DNA from: Haliclystus octoradiatus
Taxonomy: Eukaryota > Cnidaria > Staurozoa > Stauromedusae > Haliclystidae
Length of the DNA stretch: 64,000 nt
Direction of reading: 5' to 3'
Assembly (NCBI GenBank): GCA_916610825.1
Contig: OU744453.1
Span: forward strand, 14,074,469 to 14,138,468
The notes beneath the pieces are model-generated. The model was not told where the DNA came from. It saw only the letters and a program-made list of their open reading frames with translations, and did no database searches. Shown here in pieces: positions 26,986-37,832 of the stretch. Position numbers and translations under genes: made by a program. The number at the start of each line of letters is the position of its first letter. Positions within the stretch are counted from its first letter, which is position 1.

Positions 26986-29900
26986 TTATTTCTTCTTTTG
27001 ACGTTTTCGTTTGATCTCATTTAAATCTTTCTCTGTTTTGATTTCTTCAGTAATGGCAACTGTTTCAAAATCTGTTAGTTCTCTTCTTAAAAACTCAGGG
27101 CCTTTGTACCACTCTTGTAGATCAATATGTGTCTCCTTTGTCAAGACATCAGCTGCATTTTCTTTTGAAGGTACATATGCAAGTTGTTCAGACTTTGCAT
27201 TTTCCAAAATTTCTCCGATACGTGATTCTACGAATGCTTTAAACTGATCTTGATTTGCTTTCAACCAATGTAACACAACAGTCGAATCAGTCCAGTATGT
27301 CACTGAATGTGGTTTCTCTTTCAATGCACCAATCACATTTTTAACCAATCGAGTCATGATTAAAGCAGCTACAAGCTCTGTCCTAGGTATTGTCCAGCCC
27401 CGTATTGGTGTTACTAAAGATTTTGCTGCGACGAAGTTTACTTCAAAATTCCCATTCTCATTTTTCTGTCTTAAATACACACACGTACCGTAAGCGTTTG
27501 ATCCACCATCTGAGAATGCATGTATTTCTAACTTTTCTTTTGTACTTTGAGTTTTCAAGCATCTTCTAGCTTTTGTTTGAAGGTTACTCTCTAAAAGTCG
27601 AAATCTTTCGTGCCATTCATTTGTTTCTTCTTCATTAAAGGGTGTGTCCCAGTTCAAATTTCTTCTCCAGAGATCTTGAAAGGGGATTCTCAGATGAACC
27701 ATTACCGGTGCTAAAAGGCCTAACGGGTCCCAAACTTTTGCTATCAATTGTAGAACATGTCTCTTTGTTAGTTTGATGTAATCTGGATTACTTGAAATGA
27801 TCATGTTACATACTTTTAACGACAATAAGTCATTCTGTTTGTCCCAAACATGTCCTAAAATTGTTGTTTCGTTATCACTTTGTTCTGGTGTTGGAGCTGT
27901 GTCTACGTTCATTGTTTTAGACATTATTTCACATATTTTCTTTTCTAGAACCTTATGATTTGTGTGCCAATGTTTTATTTGAAATTGTGCTTTCCCAAGA
28001 ATCTTGCTTGTTTCTACCATAGCTTTTTCTGCTTCATTGTCTGTACATCTTGAGTCTGCTACATCGTCCATGTAAATGTGGTTCTTCAAAATTTCACTCC
28101 CAGTTGGTAACACATCTTCATAGGTTGATGCTAGGAAATGTAAACTTAGCTGTGACAGATTTGGGCTTGGAGGGTCTCCAAATATTAGCCGCTCCCATTC
28201 ATACACTGTTGGTTGTTCTTCTTCTTCGTGAATCCATAAAAAGCGATGGAATTTCCTATCCTGAGGAGATATCATGACCATATTGAACATTTTTCTGATA
28301 TCCCCTATAAATCCTATCTCGTTTTCTCTGAATCCAACAATAGTTCTAAATAATGAGTTAAGAAGATCTGGACCTTTTTCTAGTGCATCTGAGATGGATA
28401 TACCATTGAATTTCTTTGCTGTGTTCCATACTATTCTCTTTGGTGTTGATACACTATCTTCTCTGGTGACTAAGCGGTGTTTTAAATAATGCGCAATTTC
28501 ATTTTCTTGATGAACAGTCTTTTTGACAAAACCAGAATTAATAACTTCTTCAATAGCTTTGGCATAATCCTTATGTCTGTCTTGCTTCTTTAGTTGGTTG
28601 ATTTTCTTTTTTAGGTTCTCCGCAACTGCTGTGTAGTTAAGTGGCAGAGCTTCTGGGTAGCTCTTCTTCCAAGGTAATTTGACTTCAATCCTTCCATTTT
28701 CATCAAATCTAGTATGTTCTTCTGCAATTCTAATAAATCTTGCTTCGTCAATTTCTTTTTCTTCACATACACAACGTTCACTGGAATTGACCCCTGCCAT
28801 ATCTGATACAAATAGATTCTTGACATCTTCTAAATCTATGACATCTAGCACTTGCAATGAATGAACTCTCTTTGATTTGATTTTGCTTTCTTGATTTGAA
28901 CTTGATCCTCCTACAACCGTCCAACCTAATGGATACTCAATACCGATTGGTGAATGCAATTGTTCATCTGTTGCTGCTAACCTTGAAATTTCTAAATGAC
29001 AGCCTTGTGCATCTCTTCCGAGTAATATATCAATGTCACCTCCTTCAATGTCTATTTGGTCTTTAATCTTGCATAAATGTTTATTTTCATTAAAAAAATT
29101 GTGTTGAATCTTACTACATGAGCCACATGCTCTTTTAACACCATATGCCTTGACCTTTCCAATTTCTTGTATGGGATCTATTCTTCCAACTGTTATATCA
29201 TATGTCATGGTGTTTTCTCTATAGCTTTTACCTCCTGCTACTTCATATGAAATATTCGTTTTAGTCCCTTCCATTCCGAGACTTAAAGCAAACGATTGTT
29301 TTATTAGAGTCGTATCTGAGCCCCCATCTATGAGGCATCTAGCAGTTTTAAGCTTTGTGGTACCGTCACGGTTTTTCATGCCAGTTTTGACCCATATCTT
29401 AAGGACAGGCAACCTAATATCTATGCTTGACGATGTCGCACCTATCGAGGAAGTAGTTGCTACTCTTTGATGATCTTCTTCTTGGATATTGTCTGATGAT
29501 GTTGTTGATTGTGCACTTTCTTTTTTCTTTTTATGATGCAATAGTGTGTGATGATCTTGCTCACATGTTTCACATATTTTTTCTGAATCACAGTTCGGTT
29601 TAATATGATTGGGTGTTACGCATCTAAACCCTTTACGTTTACAGTGATCTGCTCGTTCTTGTGTTGATAGTTTCTTGAATTTCTTACAATTTTCAAGATC
29701 ATGTGTTTCTGTGCATTGTAATCTGCAGTCGTCCTTTTTGATGTTAGAAATGCTACTTATTTTCCCTGTCTTTGTTCCTGTAGTAGAATTCTTTGACTTC
29801 TCTTGGTATCTCCTGGTGCTGTGATGACTTTTGATGCGTCTCTCCAAAAAGTCTAATATATACTCAGCGGACAATTCTTCTTCGGGCAAATTCATTTTTT

Positions 29901-31149
29901 TTGCAATCCGGTTTTCAGTTGAAATTTGATCTTCTAACATAAATTCAAATTCTTTTCCAGTTTTCCTTTTTAAATCTTTAATGAACTCTTCGTCTTTAAT
30001 GCGATGTCCTTTTCCAAAGTCATTCATGTACATAATGTGCGTACGAATAGTATTTACGAATGTCTGTAATGTATTAATTTCTTGGTCTAGTATTGGCTTT
30101 AATCTGCGGAAGTTCCATGTTAGTTCTTCAGATATCTTTTTGTCTGTAATGACAAGTTCCGATGAATTCCATGCTTCTATCAACAATGGTCTTCCTTCTA
30201 TAAGATTTTGATAATATTCTGGTAATAACTTTTCCAACCATTGTAATTGTACATTATCATCATCTATTTTTGCATTACTCATAGCAGATTTAAACCGCTT
30301 TTTAAATGTAGGAAATGACTTCGCGTCACCATTCCAAGTATTTGGCGTAAAGCCTGCTAACTTAATTGTGGCATAATTACTACTATGTGAATTCCTATTA
30401 TTATCTTTAGAATTCACTGCTTTAATTGCTGCTATAGTTGCAGCTTCAGCAACTGATTGTGTGATTTCCTTAATTGATTCTATGCTAATCATAGACATAT
30501 TAGATTTAAAACTATTATTAGATTCAGTATCATTTCTGATTTCTGAATTATTTCTAATTTGGCTAGAATTATCTGTAGTAGCTCCTTCAACTTCACTATT
30601 AATAATATTTTCTTCATTAATAATATTTTCTTCAATAATAATATTTTCTTCATTAATAATATTTTCTTCATTATTTACGTTGTCTTCGTTGCTAACGTCG
30701 TCCGAAGTGTTGTTAACCATGACGTCATCTTGAGGCGTTATGTCTCTCGAACCATTTCCGCTATTTTCGAAATGGCGTTCATCCCCCGTGGTTGTGATTT
30801 GGGTGTTGTCTTTTACTTCGCTTGATGCTTTTGCTGTAAGTTCTTTCTTAAGTTTTTCAATATTAATTAATATATCATATACTTTTTTTTTCATATCATC
30901 TAACTTTGATTGCCATGATTGTTCTGTTTCTTCTTCTAACGCTTCGTTAGAATCTAAATAATCGATATAGTTTTCAACTATTTCTTCATATTCTCCGTGC
31001 AGTTGTCCTATTCTTTTGGCAATTTTATTCAAGATATCAATATTTAACTCATTAATATCACATAGTTCATTGTAAAGCTCAAACTCTTTTGCCAAAGCTT
31101 TAAACTTTCTTTCCGCTTTTCGCCTCATCGTTTCGGCGTCGGCAGCCAT
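26986..31149 (-). CDS. BEL-1 Gag-protease-RT-RNase H polyprotein
   Basis: 1387 codons from an ATG 42 bp inside the 5' LTR end. Residues 1-250 are coiled, Asn/Glu-rich gag sequence with an ENIINE repeat near residues 160-185 (DNA repeat at 30600-30665). A cysteine/histidine cluster lies near 480-530 (CRLQC..., CKRKGFRC, CETCEQDHH). The protease motif CLIDGGSDTTLI is near residue 606, as in BEL/Pao A17-type peptidases. The RT active site YMDDVADS is near residue 1026 and appears intact. RNase H begins near 1212 (HAFSDGGSNAYG). The family replicates through an RNA intermediate packaged by Gag. Product completeness is limited by the downstream stop that separates it from integrase. Confidence 0.9.
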   Translation of the reverse strand: MAADAETMRRKAERKFKALAKEFELYNELCDINELNIDILNKIAKRIGQLHGEYEEIVENYIDYLDSNEALEEETEQSWQSKLDDMKKKVYDILINIEKLKKELTAKASSEVKDNTQITTTGDERHFENSGNGSRDITPQDDVMVNNTSDDVSNEDNVNNEENIINEENIIIEENIINEENIINSEVEGATTDNSSQIRNNSEIRNDTESNNSFKSNMSMISIESIKEITQSVAEAATIAAIKAVNSKDNNRNSHSSNYATIKLAGFTPNTWNGDAKSFPTFKKRFKSAMSNAKIDDDNVQLQWLEKLLPEYYQNLIEGRPLLIEAWNSSELVITDKKISEELTWNFRRLKPILDQEINTLQTFVNTIRTHIMYMNDFGKGHRIKDEEFIKDLKRKTGKEFEFMLEDQISTENRIAKKMNLPEEELSAEYILDFLERRIKSHHSTRRYQEKSKNSTTGTKTGKISSISNIKKDDCRLQCTETHDLENCKKFKKLSTQERADHCKRKGFRCVTPNHIKPNCDSEKICETCEQDHHTLLHHKKKKESAQSTTSSDNIQEEDHQRVATTSSIGATSSSIDIRLPVLKIWVKTGMKNRDGTTKLKTARCLIDGGSDTTLIKQSFALSLGMEGTKTNISYEVAGGKSYRENTMTYDITVGRIDPIQEIGKVKAYGVKRACGSCSKIQHNFFNENKHLCKIKDQIDIEGGDIDILLGRDAQGCHLEISRLAATDEQLHSPIGIEYPLGWTVVGGSSSNQESKIKSKRVHSLQVLDVIDLEDVKNLFVSDMAGVNSSERCVCEEKEIDEARFIRIAEEHTRFDENGRIEVKLPWKKSYPEALPLNYTAVAENLKKKINQLKKQDRHKDYAKAIEEVINSGFVKKTVHQENEIAHYLKHRLVTREDSVSTPKRIVWNTAKKFNGISISDALEKGPDLLNSLFRTIVGFRENEIGFIGDIRKMFNMVMISPQDRKFHRFLWIHEEEEQPTVYEWERLIFGDPPSPNLSQLSLHFLASTYEDVLPTGSEILKNHIYMDDVADSRCTDNEAEKAMVETSKILGKAQFQIKHWHTNHKVLEKKICEIMSKTMNVDTAPTPEQSDNETTILGHVWDKQNDLLSLKVCNMIISSNPDYIKLTKRHVLQLIAKVWDPLGLLAPVMVHLRIPFQDLWRRNLNWDTPFNEEETNEWHERFRLLESNLQTKARRCLKTQSTKEKLEIHAFSDGGSNAYGTCVYLRQKNENGNFEVNFVAAKSLVTPIRGWTIPRTELVAALIMTRLVKNVIGALKEKPHSVTYWTDSTVVLHWLKANQDQFKAFVESRIGEILENAKSEQLAYVPSKENAADVLTKETHIDLQEWYKGPEFLRRELTDFETVAITEEIKTEKDLNEIKRKRQKKK

Positions 31150-31190
31150 CTTTGTTTACCTTTCTAGATTCGACTACAATAGTTCGAAAC

Positions 31191-31464
31191 TGTTTTGTTC
31201 TAGTTCAATTTGTCATTTGTGAGAGGCGAGTCGAATACGAAGTAGTAAATAAACATTAACATAACCAAACAAGTCATATAATTTCAATCACTTTCATAAT
31301 AATATTCACATTCTAAAAACACGTCTACTTTACATCATTTCGAACGTGATCCTCTGTGTCATCACAAATTCTCACGCCATATATATCACACCACGATCAC
31401 ACCATGGTCAATCATATTTCTTTATTTAATACAAATTAACATACAACTGATTTATTAATTTCCA
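31191..31464 (-). repeat. 5' LTR of BEL-1
   Basis: 274 bp, matching the other LTR with about 2 differences. On the minus strand it precedes the polyprotein start by 41 bases. Confidence 0.95.
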
Positions 31465-31775
31465 ATGATAACATTAGAGACACCTTGAGAAAAGTTTTAG
31501 AGGAAACATGTCGAGATGTTGTAATTGAGCCACATCTGCCCCTTTAATGAGATAAAATCTATCACCATCTGCAATAACAGGAGACGAAGCCCACCTAGAT
31601 ATCTGCGCTAGACCTTTTGGATTAAAGGTCAAAGAGCATTTTTGACGTAAGGGTGTTCAATCCCTTTCCTCCTACCATTCTAAACCAAAACCTCAAACAA
31701 AGTTTTCAAAACGAAGGAAAAAAGGAAAGTACAACAGAAGAACCATTGATGTTGAGCACGGTTCTTTCACCTCTG
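31465..31775 (+). pseudogene. LINE-like element, 3' part after BEL-1 insertion
   Basis: Directly after the ATGAT duplication the plus strand continues the LINE-like gene: DNIRDTLRKVLEETCRDV, then DEAHLDICARPFGL and, near the end, DVEHGSFTSDLL. The pattern of a conserved Asp followed about 20 residues later by a hydrophobic E/DxK-like strand is what the restriction-like endonuclease of R2-type LINEs would show; this domain call is inference. Several stops and frame changes are present, and the sequence dissolves into an (AAT)n tract near 31780. Confidence 0.6.
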
Positions 31776-32751
31776 ATCTTTTAATAATAATAATAATAAT
31801 AACAATCATAATTCGATCTCAAATTTTTGCATTCGGGGTTCAAAAACATTCAAGTGAACACTATTCACAAACACCCTACAAGATGCCAATATAACGGATG
31901 AGGTAGGATCCATCAACTAATGACGGGCCCACATAATATCAAGTAGCAATAAATCAAATAAAATAAAAAATTAATTTGAATATAACTATAATTTGTAAAC
32001 CTCTCCTTTGTATGTTTTCATAAAAATTTTGTTTTGATTGTTAAAGTGTCTTACTCTGATTGTCTACGCATTCTGCAGCTTGATCCATTAGAGTTGCAAC
32101 AAGTCAGAATAGTCATGATAAAGCTATATATAATATCACGTGACTTAGTAGGTTTAAAACTTGAACCTTATCATTGTACATTATGACAAATCCAACACAC
32201 ATCATACGCGGACATAGATTGGAATTGAAATTCAACAATCCATCACTTCTTGAGTACAGCAACAAATAACTTTTTCTTCGTACAAACCAATTATGGAATT
32301 TGTTTGTGTAATGGTATTAAAATACTATTTGAGGGGGTGTCGGCAAATAATTTGCCAACTGCAACCGAGTCCAATCCGGATGTGTAACCATAAATTCGAA
32401 GCAAATTATTGTGCTTATCTTAAGTTGAATCTGTCACATAAAATTTTACCCTGCATGCTCAAATTATACATTGATCTAAGGTCATCATCAAAATACTTCC
32501 CGAAAGTAATGATGAAAACTTTTGGGCCATGTTTTTAAGACATTCTATCTAGCCCAAATTTCTCTCGTCTGTCCTGAATCAAACACTAAAATTTGAAGAT
32601 ATTAATCTCTTTATAAAGTATTCATAATTTTTGTGGGCATGAGCTAGTCAAGAATTAAAAAAAAATTATTACTTCTACTCTTAGAAAGTATACATCACGG
32701 TAAACCTTTGCCATTGCTTCCCTCTTTTGCTGACAGGAGAAATGAATATAT
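31776..32751. other. No gene recognised
   Basis: Starts with a short (AAT)n tract. A plus-strand ORF at 32293-32538 has no assignable motif. Confidence 0.4.
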
Positions 32752-32958
32752 TGTTGTTTTTGTAAAGAGAGAAGAAGCCAAGTCAAGAATAGTAAATTTA
32801 ATAAACTTAAACATTAAAGAACAATTTCATTACTAAATAAAAGAAGAACGAATATCAAAAGAAATATATAAGAGAATTACTTTATTTGGTTGTGTTTGTC
32901 TCAGTGTTTATGCTTTATTTATTTACAAGTCAAAACAACAAAGAGAATGTTGTTAACA
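32752..32958 (+). repeat. 5' LTR of BEL-2
   Basis: 207 bp. It provides the uninterrupted reference for the 3' LTR, showing that the sequence tactttatttgg is split by the TIR element at 42613. Confidence 0.9.
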
Positions 32959-33244
32959 ATCCTTTAATATGGGTATAAGAAGTTTCAAGTTATTTAAAGT
33001 TATGTATATATGTTTAAATTCAAGTTATTCAAGTTATTTAAAGTTATCCAAGTTTTTCAAGTTTATTTATCATTTTTAATACAATTTACAATATTCGCTT
33101 ATCAATATATATATATGGAAAGGCAAGATGTTGAAAGACCAATATTCAATTATTGAATACTAACCTACTTTGTATATATATATATAATAAAGTAATTGTG
33201 TGGGCAAAACATCAATTTGAGTGCTCAATGCTAAAAGCAGAGCA
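32959..33244. other. BEL-2 leader, low complexity
   Basis: Repeats of caagttatttaaagttat and TA runs; no ORF. It is the untranslated leader between the 5' LTR and the point of Penelope-like insertion. Confidence 0.6.
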
Positions 33245-33438
33245 ATATAAATAGTAGATCAAAGATCACGAGTTTATTCCGTTACTCTGAGTTTCGCGTA
33301 AAGACGCTCTTCAGACGGTTTTATTAAATGAAAAATCATTACGGTGTGCTCAAGTATATACATGACTTAATGAAGCGTTTCTATTGTTTAAATATATTTA
33401 TTACATTCTATTGTATTATCGATGCTATTGTTAAATAT

Positions 33439-34773
33439 CTACTTGTTATTCTTATAGTTTCTTAAATAATATTTGTTCTCGTGTCGGCACTTAGAAATGA
33501 GTTCCGTTCTTTTATTTTGTAAATTGTCATGTTTATAATAAATTATATGGAATTTCTCCGTTAGGCATAGGTTACATTTTTTAGTTTTGTTACTATAGGC
33601 AGCCGCTGTGGCTAGTATTGACCATTTTATGCTGTAATTGATATGCTTCTCTTTGAGCTTCCAAATGTGTTTGGATAACTCTGTGCTGTTTGCATATTTC
33701 TTTGTTTTGAAGGACATCTTATGTTGGGCTGCGCGCTGCTTGAAAGTGCCTTCCGTCAAACCGATGTAGTTTTGGCCTACGCTGTCATGTGCCGTTGTGA
33801 CGTTGGCCTTGTAAACGAGACTTGAGGATAGGCATTTTTTGTCCAATGGGCAATTGTCTTTGTTGCGGCAGTTGCAAGTCTTTTTAGGTTTAGTGCTGCC
33901 ATTGTCACTTAGGACTTTATTGTTATGGCTTCTAATTATAGTTTCGACATTAGCCATACAGCTGTAGGATACCTTGACATTATTTCTATTAAAAATTTTG
34001 TGGAGTCTATGGGCCTTCGGAAAGTATTTGTCAATCATCGCTAAAAATTTCTTTGCAATGTTGGTATCCACATTTTGGCTGAACGGCGGGTTAAACCAGA
34101 TTATGTTCCTTTTTCTGTTAATGGCCGGCGTTGTTGAAGGGCTGCGTTGCTTGTAGGTGAACTCTGGGTTATGCCCGCTGGATTTCAATGCAGATACGTA
34201 TGGGCCTTTACAATTATCGAAGACATCCTGATTGATGGATAGATCGGAGATTCTTTGACTTACTGCTATCGGTATCTGCTTGATAATGCTGCGGGGATGA
34301 TTAGATTCTGCGTTAATGTAGGACGGATGGTTGTTTGGTTTTGTGTAGGGCTTGTAAGATCCATTACTCAAGTCGAGGGTAACATCTAAAAAATCTATTG
34401 TTTTCAAGTTTGTGTGGATAGTAATGCCTAGTCCGTTACTTTTGAAGATTTTCACAATACCTTTTCTAGTTCTTTCCGCTTGTGGTCCTGACGTATTCTT
34501 TAATAATGCAATACCGTCATCTCTGTATAGGCCAACGTTTTTTATGCCATACTTTTTCGCAATTTTTTCTAATAAGAAAAGGCCGACTAGTTCGCAGATT
34601 TCAGCCCCATCGTAGCTACCCATCGTAACGTCAAATAAATTACCATTATTTTTCTTCATCCAAGCCGTGTTGTTGTCAAATAGCAGTGACTTTCTCGCGT
34701 GCATTATAGTTTTTATATCCTCGGTAGTGATGTTAATAAACGCGAGAAAGTCACTGCTATTTGACAACAACAC
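33439..34773 (-). CDS. Penelope-like RT (partial) plus GIY-YIG, left arm
   Basis: 444 codons. The region from about residue 25 is RT thumb/palm sequence with the active site GLYRDDGIALL near residue 100. The C-terminal half contains WFNPPFSQNV, a cysteine cluster (CNCRNKDNCPLDKKC) and the GIY-YIG endonuclease region YIGLTEGTFKQRAAQHK. The first 24 codons come from the spacer and from the antisense of the other arm, so the N-terminus is not native and the element is 5'-truncated before the upstream RT motifs. Otherwise the frame is intact. The C-terminal CNLCLTEKFHI block is typical of this family. Confidence 0.85.
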   Translation of the reverse strand: MLLSNSSDFLAFINITTEDIKTIMHARKSLLFDNNTAWMKKNNGNLFDVTMGSYDGAEICELVGLFLLEKIAKKYGIKNVGLYRDDGIALLKNTSGPQAERTRKGIVKIFKSNGLGITIHTNLKTIDFLDVTLDLSNGSYKPYTKPNNHPSYINAESNHPRSIIKQIPIAVSQRISDLSINQDVFDNCKGPYVSALKSSGHNPEFTYKQRSPSTTPAINRKRNIIWFNPPFSQNVDTNIAKKFLAMIDKYFPKAHRLHKIFNRNNVKVSYSCMANVETIIRSHNNKVLSDNGSTKPKKTCNCRNKDNCPLDKKCLSSSLVYKANVTTAHDSVGQNYIGLTEGTFKQRAAQHKMSFKTKKYANSTELSKHIWKLKEKHINYSIKWSILATAAAYSNKTKKCNLCLTEKFHIIYYKHDNLQNKRTELISKCRHENKYYLRNYKNNK

Positions 34774-35806
34774 TGCTTGGATGAAGAAAAGTAATGGTAA
34801 TTTATTTGACGTTACGATGGGTAGCTACGATGGTGCTGAAATCTGCGAACTAGTCGGCCTTTTCTTATTAGAAAAAATTGCGAAAAAGTATGGCATAAAA
34901 AACGTTGGCCTATACAGAGATGACGGTATTGCATTATTAAAGAATACGTCAGGACCACAAGCGGAAAGAACTAGAAAAGGTATTGTGAAAATCTTCAAAA
35001 GTAACGGACTAGGCATTACTATCCACACAAACTTGAAAACAATAGATTTTTTAGATGTTACCCTCGACTTGAGTAATGGATCTTACAAGCCCTACACAAA
35101 ACCAAACAACCATCCGTCCTACATTAACGCAGAATCTAATCATCCCCGGAGCATTATCAAGCAGATACCGATAGCAGTAAGTCAAAGAATCTCCGATCTA
35201 TCCATCAATCAGGATGTCTTCGATAATTGTAAAGGCCCATACGTATCTGCATTGAAATCCAGCGGGCATAACCCAGAGTTCACCTACAAGCAACGCAGCC
35301 CTTCAACAACGCCGGCAATTAACAGAAAAAGGAACATAATCTGGTTTAACCCGCCGTTTAGCCAAAATGTGGATACCAACATTGCAAAGAAATTTTTAGC
35401 GATGATTGACAAATACTTTCCGAAGGCCCATAGACTCCACAAAATTTTTAATAGAAATAATGTCAAGGTATCCTACAGCTGTATGGCTAATGTCGAAACT
35501 ATAATTAGAAGCCATAACAATAAAGTCCTAAGTGACAATGGCAGCACTAAACCTAAAAAGACTTGCAACTGCCGCAACAAAGACAATTGCCCATTGGACA
35601 AAAAATGCCTATCCTCAAGTCTCGTTTACAAGGCCAACGTCACAACGGCACATGACAGCGTAGGCCAAAACTACATCGGTTTGACGGAAGGCACTTTCAA
35701 GCAGCGCGCAGCCCAACATAAGATGTCCTTCAAAACAAAGAAATATGCAAACAGCACAGAGTTATCCAAACACATTTGGAAGCTCAAAGAGAAGCATATC
35801 AATTAA
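34667..35806 (+). pseudogene. Penelope-like RT (partial) plus GIY-YIG, right arm
   Basis: Mirror copy of the left-arm ORF, nearly identical but closed early by a TAA at 35804-35806, where the left arm has a Tyr codon in the same position. It therefore lacks the last approximately 70 residues, including the CNLCLTEKFH block, although that DNA is present downstream in frame to about 36002. The RT box GLYRDDG and GIY-YIG segment are intact. Confidence 0.85.
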
Positions 35807-36216
35807 AGCATAAAATGGTCAATACTAGCCACAGCGGCTGCCTATAGTAACAAAACTAAAAAATGTAACCTATGCCTAACGGAGAAATTCCATATAATTT
35901 ATTATAAACATGACAATTTACTAAATAAAAGAACGGAACTCATTTCTAAGTGCCGACACGAGAACAAATATTATTTAAGAAACTATAAGAATAACAAGTA
36001 GATATTTAACAATAGCATCGATAATACAATAGAATGTAATAAATATATTTAAACAATAGAAACGCTTCATTAAGTCATGTATATACTTGAGCACACCGTA
36101 ATGATTTTTCATTTAATAAAACCGTCTGAAGAGCGTCTTTACGCGAAACTCAGAGTAACGGAATAAACTCGTGATCTTTGATCTACTATTTATATATATA
36201 TATATATATAGTCATT

Positions 36217-37832
36217 ATGGCTACTAATGGATCTGGTGTAGACAAAAACCCATTAAAAGTGAGAAGTGGACATTTGAGTTACTTTTCCAAATTTTATAGT
36301 GAAATAAATGAACTTACATCACATGCTAGAAATTTTAACAAAGTACTCGAATTACACCGTAAAATAATAGAACAATTTGCTAAATGTTGAATAGTGCACA
36401 AAGAATATTTATCTCTGATATTTGATAATCAACATCGAGAAATCTTAAATAAAAGTAATGAAAATGCTATTAAGAATTATAACGAGATTTTGAATCATAC
36501 CTCAATCTACCTTAATGCAGCTGAAGGAACATCAAGTTCAAAATCGATTACTAAGGAAAAAGATACAACAACATCATCTAGGAGCTCAAAGTCTAGCAGC
36601 AGTGAGTGAAGTCAGAGTGTAGCTGATGCCAAAATAAAATTTCAGGTAGCAAAATTGAAACTGCAACAAGCTAAAGAGAAAGAAGAAATGTTAAAAAGCC
36701 AGCAAAAGGCTGAGAGAAAAGCAATATTACAGACAGCTGAACATGAACTACAGCAAAGTACCCTAGAGGCGAAACTATACGAAGAAGCCTTGGTTGATGA
36801 ACTCCTTGGTGATGTTGTAGACCAGAATCCAATTCCTGAAGAAGAGTTATTATTTAAAAATGAAGTAAGCCTGGACAATAAATTTAAATATTCAATACAA
36901 AATGGTACTGTCTTGCCAAATGTCTACACAAATGATCAAACTCAAATTTCAGAACTTTTATCACAAATGGTCATATCATCGCAACTTCTAAGTCCAGAAA
37001 TAATCCCATTTGATGGTGATTCCAAAGAATACACAGCATTTATTACGAATTTTAAAGCTAACATTGCCTCAAAAGTTTCAGATTCAACAATGAAGCTAAC
37101 CTATATCTAATTCAATACTGCACTGGTGAAGCTAGAAAGGTAATAAAAAATTGTATACTATTGCCACCAAAGGAAAGATATACGAAAGCCTTATGTCTGC
37201 TAAAAATAAATTTTGGACAAAATCATGTAATTGCTCGGTCTTATATTGATAGTTTGATAAAGGGTTCAAACGTTAAACAAAATGATATTGATAGTCTTGT
37301 GAAGCTGTCGAGAGAAATGAGTGATTGTGCTATTGTGTTTGAGCAATTAAGTTTCACAAGTGATCTTAACTCAAGCGAAACAATATGACGCATCGTCTCA
37401 AGATTACCATGTTCTTTTCAAGCCAAGTGGGTAGACAAAGCTGTAGAAATCATTAACAGAAAGAAGAGAGAACCAAATTTCAACGATATATGCAAGAAAG
37501 CAATGAACAAAGCAAGTGGTCATTTTAACAAAACACCTCAAAATGTATCTACCCTGGCTACTCAATGGTGCGATGATGACGACAATAATCCAAGTCCAGG
37601 ATCAAATCAAGATAACAATAGTTTTATGAAATGTGAATTTTGCAACATGTTAAATCATAGTATTGACAAATGTTGGAAATTTAAACAAAATGTGCTTTCC
37701 GAAAGACTAACATTTATAAAAGATAATAGATTATGTTTCCGTTGTCTTAAAAGGGGTCACATGTCAAAAGAATGTAATGTTAATTGTGAAAGGTGCAACC
37801 GAAATCATAACACATTATTACACGATGACAGT
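36217..37832 (+). pseudogene. Gag of BEL-2
   Basis: Starts at ATG 36217 (MATNGSGVDKNP). The same frame runs through stops at 36388 and about 36607 to 37110, then a frame change leads to 37161-37952. It contains a Ser-rich region (SSRSSKSSSS), a coiled Lys/Glu/Gln segment, the Pao gag signature region around PPKERYTKALCLLKINFG, and a cysteine cluster (CEFCNMLNHSIDKC, CFRCLKRGHMSKEC, CERCNRNHNTLLH). The hAT element at 37833 interrupts it immediately after the HNTLLHDDS segment. Confidence 0.8.

Larger units (their letters stand above)
24980..31469 (-). mobile_element. Young BEL/Pao retrotransposon (BEL-1)
   Basis: Two 274-bp LTRs (24985-25258 and 31191-31464) with TG...CA ends are flanked by the 5-bp duplication ATGAT (24980-24984 and 31465-31469). 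They differ at about 2 of 274 positions, so insertion is recent. The interior on the minus strand holds one 1387-codon gag-pro-RT-RNase H ORF and, after one stop and one frameshift, the integrase. The element is inserted into an older LINE-like RT gene whose reading resumes immediately after the right target duplication. Confidence 0.95.
33245..36195. mobile_element. Giant palindrome of a Penelope-like element
   Basis: Two 1456-bp arms, 33245-34700 and 34740-36195, are reverse complements around a 39-bp spacer. Paired coordinates sum to 69440 from the outer to the inner ends, so there is no net indel. I counted at least seven substitutions, so identity is above 99 percent. Each arm is a 5'-truncated Penelope-like element carrying the end of RT and a GIY-YIG endonuclease, with the two truncated 5' ends facing each other. 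Inverted or partly tandem copies are a known habit of Penelope-like elements (family knowledge), though 1.45-kb arms this similar are striking. Confidence 0.9.

Noticed and set aside
30461-30961. Plus-strand hydrophobic ORFs opposite the BEL-1 gag
   Set aside because: They are antisense shadows of the Asn/Glu-rich gag repeat.
33974-35466. Small ORFs antisense to the Penelope-like arms
   Set aside because: Mirror-image shadows that occur in both arms at symmetric positions.
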